Part shown: positions 1 through 5,957 of the stretch, in pieces
Layout: each line of letters starts with the position of its first letter
Position numbering within the stretch: the stretch's first letter is position 1
NCBI GenBank assembly: GCA_002733915.1
Contig: NVXN01000001.1
Location: 176,120-183,677, forward strand
DNA from: Aequorivita sp.
GTDB lineage: Bacteria > Bacteroidota > Bacteroidia > Flavobacteriales > Flavobacteriaceae
DNA length: 7,558 nt
Reading direction: 5' to 3'
Notes under the pieces: model-generated
Told to the model about the DNA's origin: nothing
Database searches by the model: none
What the model saw: the letters and a program-made list of their open reading frames with translations, nothing else
Program-made: the position numbers and the translations under genes

Positions 1-154
1 GGTTACGGAAACTATTACCCGCGAACGCCCAAAAATAAACCGTAACGACAAGGTGAAAATAAAAAATGTGATGAGCGGTGAGAATAAGGAGATGAAGTTT
101 AAGCAAGCCATTCCTCTGCTCGATAAGGGAGATTGGGTGCTTGTGGATGAGTAA
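1..154 (+). CDS. secA: C-terminal fragment, probably preprotein translocase SecA (5' end outside window)
   Basis: Fifty codons are visible, read from base 2 and ending in TAA at 152-154, with a second in-frame TAA directly after. The peptide is highly charged and ends in GDWVLVDE. The segment INRNDKVKIKNVMSGENKEM followed by KFKQAIPLL resembles the C-terminal tail I recall for SecA of Flavobacteriia. In those proteins the usual zinc-binding tail GRNDPCPCGSGKKYK keeps only its (G/N)RND start and the cysteines are replaced by this lysine-rich segment. SecA is the cytoplasmic ATPase that drives proteins through SecYEG, so it would export the signal-peptide-bearing products encoded downstream. 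The motor domains lie outside the window, so the identification rests only on tail similarity from memory. It could instead be another protein sharing this short C-terminal module. The gene converges with the histidine kinase gene and ends in a terminator 20 bases after the stop. Confidence 0.5.
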   Translation, partial: VTETITRERPKINRNDKVKIKNVMSGENKEMKFKQAIPLLDKGDWVLVDE

Positions 155-173
155 TAAATAACTTATTGGAATA

Positions 174-206
174 AAAACAACCCTTACAAACCGTGAGGGT
201 TGTTTT
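174..206. terminator. Bidirectional intrinsic terminator between convergent genes
   Basis: The arms 174-187 (AAAACAACCCTTAC) and 193-206 pair over 14 positions, with one T-G wobble, around the 5-base loop AAACC. On the + strand the right arm ends in TTTT and continues ATTT. On the - strand the hairpin is followed by TTTTTATT, the complement of 170-177. It therefore has a U-tract in both directions. It lies between the stop of the upstream + strand gene (154) and the stop of the - strand kinase gene (221), so it probably ends both transcripts. Confidence 0.88.
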
Positions 207-220
207 ATTTAGGGGATATA

Positions 221-3200
221 TCATCGCAATGGTACTGAAAGCTTAACCTTAAATCCGTATTCCGTATTTATTTCAAGCTCTCCGTTCATTTTTTTAGCTC
301 GTAGTTGCATATTTGTGAGTCCAAGACCCGAAGTTTTTATAGTATCATTCTTCCCGTTATCAGCGATTTCCAAGTAAAGTTCAGTTTTTGTATAGGTAAA
401 TAATACCTCCACCCTATCGCCATTGCAATGTTTTATGCAATTGGTGATGGCTTCTTTAAAAATAAGATATACATTTTGGCGAATAAAGGGGTTCAAGGAT
501 TGGTCTGTTTTAGAATCTGTATGCTGCTTGAAGTGGCACGAAAGTATCTTATTATCCTGAAAAATATCATTGGCAAAATCTTTCATTCGCGCCAATAAAC
601 TGCCCATACTGTCCTTTTTGGAATCGATGCTCCAAACAGTATCGCGCATGCTGCCCATAGCTTCACGGCTTAGTGTCCCAATGCGTTTCAATTTTTCACC
701 TTCCTCTGCTTTTGCATTTTTCCCCAATATTTCAGATTGCATTGCCACGGCGGTTAGGATACTGCCCACATCGTCGTGAAGATCGCTAGATATTTTATTG
801 CGAAGCCCCGCCAATTCGCGTTCTTTTTGTAAGCGCAAACGATAGCGGTACCGTATTAATAATCCAATAAGAATTACAAAGATCAGAATAAAAACCAATT
901 GCCAATACCATCGCAAAAACCAAATCTGGGCTTTTTCAAGGTTTAAGGATTTAATACGTTGCGGAGAATTGGCGGTTCTAATTTGAAGATTATATGAGCC
1001 GGGGGCAAGCCCTACCAAATTCAATTTTCTTTCTTCCGAATATTCGCTCCAATTGGTATTTATTCCTTTTATTCGGTGACTGTATAGCACCTGCTTTTCT
1101 TCTTGGAGCGTCCCAAAATCAATTTCTACATTTACATCATTTGGAACGAGAAATAAGGTTTCTAGATCATTTATATCTTCAGATATATATCGATTTTCAC
1201 CATTGTCATTAAAAATTGAAATTAGGTTTATCCGAATATTTTTATCCTTTTCCTTTTTAATATCCCATTTCAGATCCTTAGGGTAAAAAGAATAAAGCTT
1301 ATTAATAGTTCCCATATAAAATTTACCGTTGGAAGTTTTCAAATAGGACTCCCTATTGAATTCTACATTGGCCAACGGATGGCCATTGACGAGTTCAAAA
1401 TATTTATGTGCTTTTTTATCGAAACGGATCAGGCCATTGTCTGTGCCTAAATAAAACTCATCTTCGGAAAGTGGTACAATAAAGAACACCATCCTATTTA
1501 CCCGATTATGATTATCCATTCCATCGGGAAATTCATAAAGTTTTATGGTTTCCTTTTCAATATCAAGAACACCCAGACCATTGGATCCCGCATACCAGAG
1601 GAAGGGTGGTTCTAAATATAAGTCGTTTATGCCTATATCTTTATTGGATTTCAAAAATGAAGCATCGTAATTCTTAAGAACCTTCCCTTTTTTGCTCACG
1701 GTAGTAATACCGTTAAAGCGACTGCCAACATACAGGTTTTTACCCTGGGCATCCTCAATAATTTTGTTGATGAGGCTGAAACGCACCTCTGGATGTTCTG
1801 TAACATCAAAGAAATAATCAATGGCACGTTTTTCGGAAAGATTGTAATACTGCAATTTATTTGTGCCCCAGGTATAGAACCATAGACTATCCTGCTTTAA
1901 AAATTGCGTGGTATGGGCATTAAATTCTTGTGGACCAAAGGATTTTAGCGTATTATTCTTAAAATTTAAAAGGGTATTATTCCACAAAATATCTTCTTTA
2001 TACGTTTTGATACCGAACGTACTTGTCATATTGATATCGGGATTATTTGGAATTTTACATACTTGGAACGTTTTAGCCCCTCTTTCTTTTTTTGCTATTT
2101 CTGCAGTATAGTAGGTAACATAAACGTTATTTTCGGAATCCTCTGCCAAGCCCCGAAAACTTGTATTCTCCGAAATGCCAGATATTGTTTCCTTAAAAAA
2201 AATTTCACTTTTGGGCTTGGGCTGTAATTTGTATATAATATTGGGCTCCAACAGTATGACATTGCCATCACTTTCCAAAAGTCCATTCTCTATCAGAAAT
2301 ATGTTGTTATCAGTCTCTGAAAATACTGTTTCGTCCTTCTTCCATATCTGTTGATAGACATTATTTAAAGTATTGTACATAAACAGGCCTTCTTTCCGGA
2401 TGCATAAAATCTGTTCGTTGATAACGATAAAATTAGAGAACGGCCATTTTAAAGTATTTGGCAGGGAGTAGTACGGTACTATTTGTTCTGTACTAAAATC
2501 CCATTTCATTATCGTGGAAGTTTTTTCGTTAATTATATAATAGTCATTGGCATTACAATAAGTACTAAGCCAATGTCCCCAACCCTTTGAAATATCAACT
2601 CTAAAAATTAGTTTTCCATCAAGGTCCAAAACATGGAGAAAAGCTTCGGTTAACAGAAAAATCCTGTTTTTAACAATGTTAATTTCAACCAATCTGTCGT
2701 CAATACCATTCACCTTGGGCATTTCAAAAATGGGTCTTTCTATTTTATCATTTCCTCTTTTATGAAGGGTATATCGATTTGACACTTTGTTTATACTTGT
2801 ATAATAAAGTGCATTATAAATATCTGTCTTAAATAGAAGCTGTCCATTTGGGGTAGCCGTATGTATGGAGATGGTATCAATTACTTTTCGTTTGTCGGGG
2901 CTATATTTAATGAGCAAGTTTTCTTCTAACAGGGCTGTAATAAAATTTCCCATTTTATCCTTTACAAGCCCATAAAAGTTTGAAGATGTTTTCTGTTTAA
3001 GGATTGGATATTTTTCAGAGCCATTAAAAAAACGCTGGGAATTTCTGCCATCATATAACCAAAGCCCATTATCGGTAGCTAACCATAAATAACCTTCCTT
3101 ATCTTCTTGTGCCTGACTAATATTTATTCGTAAATCTGAAATACCCAAAGGGATTTCCACGAGCTGATACGTAGACTCAGTTTTTTTATATTCTTGATTT

Positions 3201-3265
3201 TGTGCTTGTAATACCCCATGCGCAAATACCAAGAATAAAAACCCCCAAAAAAAAAAATTCGTCAT
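221..3265 (-). CDS. Periplasmic beta-propeller sensor histidine kinase (Reg_prop / Y_Y_Y / HisKA_3 / HATPase_c)
   Basis: This 1014-residue inner-membrane sensor probably autophosphorylates and passes phosphate to a NarL-type response regulator. A signal peptide ends near A21 (VLQA|QN). Residues from about 45 to 690 carry two-component-propeller style repeats such as EGYLWLATDNGLWLYDG (57-73) and a later EDEFYLGTDNGLIRFD. A Y_Y_Y domain follows (about 690-770, with INTNWSEYSEE around W739). One hydrophobic segment spans about 786-804 and leads into a basic RYRYRLRLQKERE linker. The DHp domain has the HisKA_3 motif SDLHDDVGS with phospho-acceptor H830. The ATPase domain shows the N-box KEAITN (N942), G1 DNG (D969) and G2 GLGL (980-983). 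It lacks the receiver and AraC domains of hybrid (HTCS) sensors, so it needs a separate regulator; the NarL-type gene at 6953 is the nearest candidate. The ligand is unknown. It diverges from the lipoprotein gene, and an 11-T tract lies in its signal-peptide codons. Confidence 0.93.
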   Translation of the reverse strand: MTNFFFWGFLFLVFAHGVLQAQNQEYKKTESTYQLVEIPLGISDLRINISQAQEDKEGYLWLATDNGLWLYDGRNSQRFFNGSEKYPILKQKTSSNFYGLVKDKMGNFITALLEENLLIKYSPDKRKVIDTISIHTATPNGQLLFKTDIYNALYYTSINKVSNRYTLHKRGNDKIERPIFEMPKVNGIDDRLVEINIVKNRIFLLTEAFLHVLDLDGKLIFRVDISKGWGHWLSTYCNANDYYIINEKTSTIMKWDFSTEQIVPYYSLPNTLKWPFSNFIVINEQILCIRKEGLFMYNTLNNVYQQIWKKDETVFSETDNNIFLIENGLLESDGNVILLEPNIIYKLQPKPKSEIFFKETISGISENTSFRGLAEDSENNVYVTYYTAEIAKKERGAKTFQVCKIPNNPDINMTSTFGIKTYKEDILWNNTLLNFKNNTLKSFGPQEFNAHTTQFLKQDSLWFYTWGTNKLQYYNLSEKRAIDYFFDVTEHPEVRFSLINKIIEDAQGKNLYVGSRFNGITTVSKKGKVLKNYDASFLKSNKDIGINDLYLEPPFLWYAGSNGLGVLDIEKETIKLYEFPDGMDNHNRVNRMVFFIVPLSEDEFYLGTDNGLIRFDKKAHKYFELVNGHPLANVEFNRESYLKTSNGKFYMGTINKLYSFYPKDLKWDIKKEKDKNIRINLISIFNDNGENRYISEDINDLETLFLVPNDVNVEIDFGTLQEEKQVLYSHRIKGINTNWSEYSEERKLNLVGLAPGSYNLQIRTANSPQRIKSLNLEKAQIWFLRWYWQLVFILIFVILIGLLIRYRYRLRLQKERELAGLRNKISSDLHDDVGSILTAVAMQSEILGKNAKAEEGEKLKRIGTLSREAMGSMRDTVWSIDSKKDSMGSLLARMKDFANDIFQDNKILSCHFKQHTDSKTDQSLNPFIRQNVYLIFKEAITNCIKHCNGDRVEVLFTYTKTELYLEIADNGKNDTIKTSGLGLTNMQLRAKKMNGELEINTEYGFKVKLSVPLR
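3242..3257 (-). repeat. T11-G5 homopolymer tract in the kinase signal-peptide codons
   Basis: On the coding (-) strand, eleven T (3257-3247) are followed by five G (3246-3242), spanning codons 3 to 8 (Asn-Phe-Phe-Phe-Trp-Gly). Loss of one T would put translation into a frame that I read to a TAA at about codon 47, before any sensor domain. The tract is directly visible. A phase-variation role is only inferred, and a hydrophobic signal peptide in an AT-rich genome naturally favours TTT runs. Confidence 0.6.
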
Positions 3266-3293
3266 AGCACTAATGTAAGCAAATTATTGTAAG

Positions 3294-3314
3294 CCACATC
3301 TTTATGTGGTTGAA
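3294..3314. promoter_or_regulatory. Putative operator palindrome, copy 1 (kinase/lipoprotein divergent region)
   Basis: CCACAT (3294-3299), spacer CTTT, then ATGTGG (3304-3309) form a perfect 6-bp inverted repeat. It continues as TTGAA to 3314. The wider form AGCCACAT-N4-ATGTGGTT has one mismatch from a perfect 8-bp dyad. The 21 bases match copy 2 (4899-4919) at all but one position. The site overlaps the TTG element of the + strand promoter. It lies about 30 bases upstream of the kinase ATG on the other strand, so a bound protein could affect both genes. A loose TAATTTG (3286-3280, - strand) might serve the kinase promoter, but I found no matching TTG for it. The spacing suits a dimeric helix-turn-helix protein; a small RNA hairpin is less likely because the site lies upstream of the predicted start point. 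Confidence 0.65.
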
Positions 3315-3340
3315 TCTAAAATTAAACCGAAATAATTTTG
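3310..3340 (+). promoter_or_regulatory. Promoter of the lipoprotein gene (Bacteroidota TTG / TANNTTTG type)
   Basis: TTG at 3310-3312 and TAATTTTG at 3333-3340 fit the -33/-7 consensus of Bacteroidota primary-sigma promoters with 20 bases between the elements. Transcription should begin shortly after 3340. That leaves a leader of about 20 bases before the ATG at 3367 and excludes the upstream ATG at 3304. The TTG lies in the right edge of the palindrome, so a bound regulator would overlap the polymerase contact region. Confidence 0.75.
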
Positions 3341-3366
3341 AAATACAACTTCTAACCCATTTTACG

Positions 3367-4836
3367 ATGTGTGAACAAAAATTATTTCTATCGTCCAGAT
3401 TTTATTTATCCTTATTCTTTTTATTTATAACACTGAGTTGTTCAAAGGACGATTCGCTAGAATCAGAGAACGAAGAACTTTTAGGAGATCCCAACTATAC
3501 TGAAGGAAGGTTTTCAGATCATCTAAGTTGTGATATTATAGCGGTCCCCACGGGTGTGGGACTTAGTAGTTATTATACCAAATATATAAATTGCTCTGGA
3601 ATACCAGTTATAGGATCAGCTGCAGTACCCGACGAAGCACTTCTAATGGCCAATGAAACGACAGAGTTTATGCTCAACGGCCTAGGCAATGTAAAGGCCC
3701 AATTGATAAAAGATGGCAACTATATTGCGCTATATCCGGAAGGAAGCAATATTACAGATCTACCAGAGCTTTTTGAAGCTACAAATGGAAATACCGGAGC
3801 TTATACTTGGCTTGGGTCTGGTGAAAATGATCTCCGGGCCATGGCCAGTGATGTTGCCAGTTTGTTATGCTATCCCAATGGCCCCGTTGGTCATGTTTTT
3901 GTCCATGAAATGGCTCACATGATGCACATTGGAGGGTATCGATTAATAGACGGTTCTTTCGAAAGTGAGATAGGATCTATATATAATCAATCAATTGGGA
4001 GTGGCAAATGGAATAATACATATGCAAGTACGAACCGTGCAGAATTACTGGCAGAAGCCGTTACTATATACTACGGAGTAAACTGGATTGGACCTGAGGG
4101 AGGTGATGGCTTTCGCAATGAAGTAGGCACACGTGCCCAATTGCAGGCATATGATCCAGCTCTTTATGGTTTCATAAACTCCCATTTCAATACAAATACC
4201 AACTTACCGGGCTGTAGAGAACCAGTAATTTCTGGGGTTAATGCATCCTGTCCAGCTACCGTAACCGATATTGATGGCAATGTATATGAAGTAATTAATA
4301 TTGGCCCCATGTGCTGGCTAAAGGAAAACCTGAATACAACACGTTACAGAGACGGGACCCCAATATTGTATTTACCCACAGAGGAGGAATGGCAAAACAC
4401 TAGTAGCGGCGCTTGGAGCAGTGCTGGAAATGATCCAAACAATGATGTAATTTACGGTAAACTTTACAACGGCTATGCCTTAACCAATACTTCAAAAATC
4501 TGTCCTGAAGGCTGGCGTGTACCTACCTTTCAAGAACTTCAGGATTTGGTAAATTACATAGGCGGAGACCATACAAGTTTCAATCTAAAGGCCACAACCT
4601 TATGGAACTCTAGTCCATATCCAGGTACAGATATGTATGGTTTTTCAGCATTACCAGCAGGAGATAGAAACCCAGAAGGTATTACTGGTGGGTTGGGAAA
4701 CTGGGCAATTTTTGGTTCGCAAACATATTCAAATGAAGGGTACTATGGAAAATCCATATTTAACGACAACGTATTTATCTTCAATTTTAATGAATCAAAA
4801 AACAAAGGAACATCCTGTAGGTGCATCAAAGAGTAA
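3367..4836 (+). CDS. Surface lipoprotein: zinc-metallopeptidase-like domain plus FISUMP domain
   Basis: From the ATG at 3367 the product has 489 residues. I prefer this start because it gives a compact lipoprotein signal (hydrophobic 12-22, lipobox ITLSC, lipid-bearing C25). The in-frame ATG at 3304 lies in the operator, upstream of the promoter. Ser-Lys-Asp-Asp after C25 resembles the Bacteroidota lipoprotein surface-export signal, so the protein probably sits on the outer face of the outer membrane. Residues about 45-265 form a peptidase-like domain. It contains HEMAH (H180, E181, H184) and, downstream, AELLAEA (E226, E230), giving HExxH plus a candidate glutamate third zinc ligand. The context KWNNTYASTNRAELLAEA recalls a family of predicted secreted gluzincins, but I cannot name it. 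Residues about 298-488 are a FISUMP (Fibrobacter succinogenes major paralogous) domain: TDIDGNVYEVINIG, CWLKENL, CPEGWRVPT, FSALPAGDRN and final CRCIKE. FISUMP function is poorly defined, with a binding or adhesion role often supposed. Substrate and activity are unknown. Confidence 0.85.
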   Translation: MCEQKLFLSSRFYLSLFFLFITLSCSKDDSLESENEELLGDPNYTEGRFSDHLSCDIIAVPTGVGLSSYYTKYINCSGIPVIGSAAVPDEALLMANETTEFMLNGLGNVKAQLIKDGNYIALYPEGSNITDLPELFEATNGNTGAYTWLGSGENDLRAMASDVASLLCYPNGPVGHVFVHEMAHMMHIGGYRLIDGSFESEIGSIYNQSIGSGKWNNTYASTNRAELLAEAVTIYYGVNWIGPEGGDGFRNEVGTRAQLQAYDPALYGFINSHFNTNTNLPGCREPVISGVNASCPATVTDIDGNVYEVINIGPMCWLKENLNTTRYRDGTPILYLPTEEEWQNTSSGAWSSAGNDPNNDVIYGKLYNGYALTNTSKICPEGWRVPTFQELQDLVNYIGGDHTSFNLKATTLWNSSPYPGTDMYGFSALPAGDRNPEGITGGLGNWAIFGSQTYSNEGYYGKSIFNDNVFIFNFNESKNKGTSCRCIKE

Positions 4837-4895
4837 GTTGAAATAGAGAAGGCTATTGAATTGAAATGTTATTCAATCTAAAACTTACTCAATAG
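4831..4895 (+). other. Overlapping inverted repeats after the lipoprotein gene
   Basis: GAGTAAGTT (4831-4839, containing the TAA stop) is exactly complementary to AACTTACTC (4882-4890). Inside it, ATTGAAT (4855-4861) pairs with ATTCAAT (4871-4877). A third pairing, CTATTGA (4853-4859) with TCAATAG (4889-4895), excludes both of the others. No U-tract follows, so this is not a standard intrinsic terminator, and I see no other terminator before the next promoter. It may be a 3'-end structure or chance pairing in AT-rich DNA. Confidence 0.35.
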
Positions 4896-4896
4896 T

Positions 4897-4919
4897 AACC
4901 ACATCTTTATGTAGTTGAA
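4897..4919. promoter_or_regulatory. Putative operator palindrome, copy 2 (upstream of the paralog pair)
   Basis: AACCACAT (4897-4904), spacer CTTT, and ATGTAGTT (4909-4916) form an 8-bp inverted repeat with one mismatch. Bases 4899-4919 match 3294-3314 except for A4913 in place of G3308. Each copy departs from the perfect dyad at a different position, and together they define AACCACAT-N4-ATGTGGTT. As in copy 1, the right arm runs into the promoter TTG. Conservation in two intergenic regions, in the same register to the promoter, argues for a shared regulator rather than chance. Confidence 0.68.
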
Positions 4920-4945
4920 ACACTTTTAGTAGTACTATAGCTTTG
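4915..4945 (+). promoter_or_regulatory. Promoter of the T9SS paralog pair (TTG / TANNTTTG type)
   Basis: TTG at 4915-4917 and TAGCTTTG at 4938-4945 are separated by 20 bases, the same spacing as in the lipoprotein promoter. The expected start just after 4945 gives an AT-rich leader of roughly 30 bases before the ATG at 4982. No second promoter of this type is visible in the 70 bases between the two paralogs, so this one probably serves both. Confidence 0.75.
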
Positions 4946-4981
4946 TAAAACAACTAAATAATTAATTATAAAATTTCTATT

Positions 4982-5887
4982 ATGAAAAAAATGTACTTTT
5001 TATTCGTCATTGCCCTTTCTTTTGGTGCTGCTGTTGAAGCACAGACACTTTTGTGGACAGATGCAATGAATTATCCATTAGGACCTGTACACGAAGGACG
5101 CTGGACAAGCTGGAGTGGCAATCCAGGTGCAGAAGATTTGATTATGGTAAACGACGGCCCGCCGCAGATGGACTCACAAGTGGGATATATTGGAAATCCG
5201 GGACAAGATGCCATTCTGCAACTAGATAATCAAACCTCTGGAGGGTTTATAGTCACTTGGTTTATGCATATCCCTGAAGATAAAACTGCCTATTTTAATA
5301 TTCAGGAAGATGAAAACCCTATGGGTACAGGCGCTTGGGCAGTAAGTGTCTATTTTAATGAAGATGGTAATACCCCTGGACTTGGCAAGATCTATGACGA
5401 TAATCAAAACTTACTTTCAACATTTAATTATGGAACAGGAGGTGTTCTATTTTTCAGGTTTGATGTAAACTTAAACAATGATACTATAAAGTTTTACCAA
5501 GGGGATGGAAGCGGCGACATTGCCTATGAAGGCCCTATGTATTCCAATGGCGGTAACTTGGGAGCTATAAATTTTTATAGGGTAAATGAAAACACAGAAT
5601 TTTACCTAGATACATTTCAGTTTTGGGCAGTAACCTTGGGCACAGAAGAATTTGCTAGTGATGTGTTTAAATACTCTCCAAATCCCGTAAAAGATATTCT
5701 AAACTTCAACACCCAACATGTAGTTGACTCTATTGAAATATATGATATTATGGGAAGATTAGTTATTTCAGAAAAAGTTCTCGCTATTTCTCCTTCCATA
5801 GATACCAGCAATCTAATTGCCGGTACTTATATAGCCAAAGTAATCATTGGAGACACTTCTAAAACACTGAGGATCATCAAAAAATAA
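4982..5887 (+). CDS. T9SS-exported jelly-roll-like protein with type A sorting domain (paralog 1)
   Basis: The 301-residue product has a signal peptide (MKKMYFLFVIALSFGAAVEA|Q, cleavage after A20). The middle domain spans about 22-215 and carries NYPLGPVHEGRWTSWSGNPG, TAYFNIQ, VSVYFNEDG and INFYRVNENTEFYLD. The C-terminal sorting domain runs from about 228 to 301: SPNPVKDILNF, IEIYDIMGRLV, TSNLIAGTYIAKV, and a basic end RIIKK. That tail matches the T9SS type A domain (Por_Secre_tail), so the protein should cross the outer membrane and then be attached to the surface or released. The middle domain resembles a beta-sandwich/concanavalin-like module I recall from other Bacteroidota extracellular proteins. 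I see no catalytic motif, so binding or matrix roles are more likely than enzymatic ones. It is first in a probable two-gene operon, 36 bases downstream of the promoter box, and starts without a Shine-Dalgarno sequence. Confidence 0.88.
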   Translation: MKKMYFLFVIALSFGAAVEAQTLLWTDAMNYPLGPVHEGRWTSWSGNPGAEDLIMVNDGPPQMDSQVGYIGNPGQDAILQLDNQTSGGFIVTWFMHIPEDKTAYFNIQEDENPMGTGAWAVSVYFNEDGNTPGLGKIYDDNQNLLSTFNYGTGGVLFFRFDVNLNNDTIKFYQGDGSGDIAYEGPMYSNGGNLGAINFYRVNENTEFYLDTFQFWAVTLGTEEFASDVFKYSPNPVKDILNFNTQHVVDSIEIYDIMGRLVISEKVLAISPSIDTSNLIAGTYIAKVIIGDTSKTLRIIKK

Positions 5888-5957
5888 TTCAAGAAAGTTA
5901 TTTACTTGATACTAAATTAAACTCTATAATAATTAACCAAATTAAACTTTAAAAGGT

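Noticed and set aside
570..1212. Open frames on the + strand opposite the kinase gene
   Set aside because: They overlap the conserved kinase and Y_Y_Y codons on the other strand, show no recognisable protein features and have no promoter, so they are antisense shadows.
221..3265. Kinase considered as a hybrid two-component (HTCS) sugar-utilisation regulator
   Set aside because: Propeller and Y_Y_Y domains are shared with HTCS proteins, but the chain ends after the ATPase domain, has a HisKA_3 H-box, and lacks receiver and AraC domains. No SusC/SusD or glycoside hydrolase genes are nearby.
3294..3309. CCACAT-CTTT-ATGTGG read as an RNA hairpin or terminator
   Set aside because: No T run follows, it lies upstream of the predicted transcription start, and its near-copy at 4899 keeps the same spacing to a promoter, which fits a DNA operator better.
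5718..5727. ATGTAGTTGA, identical to part of operator copy 2
   Set aside because: It lies inside the sorting-domain codons of paralog 1, has no left arm CCACAT at the proper distance and no TANNTTTG box downstream. A single half-site is best explained by chance.
5888..5957. Gap between the two paralogs examined for a promoter, operator copy or terminator
   Set aside because: I found no TANNTTTG box, no CCACAT/ATGTGG dyad and no stable hairpin with a T run; it looks like a plain intra-operon spacer.
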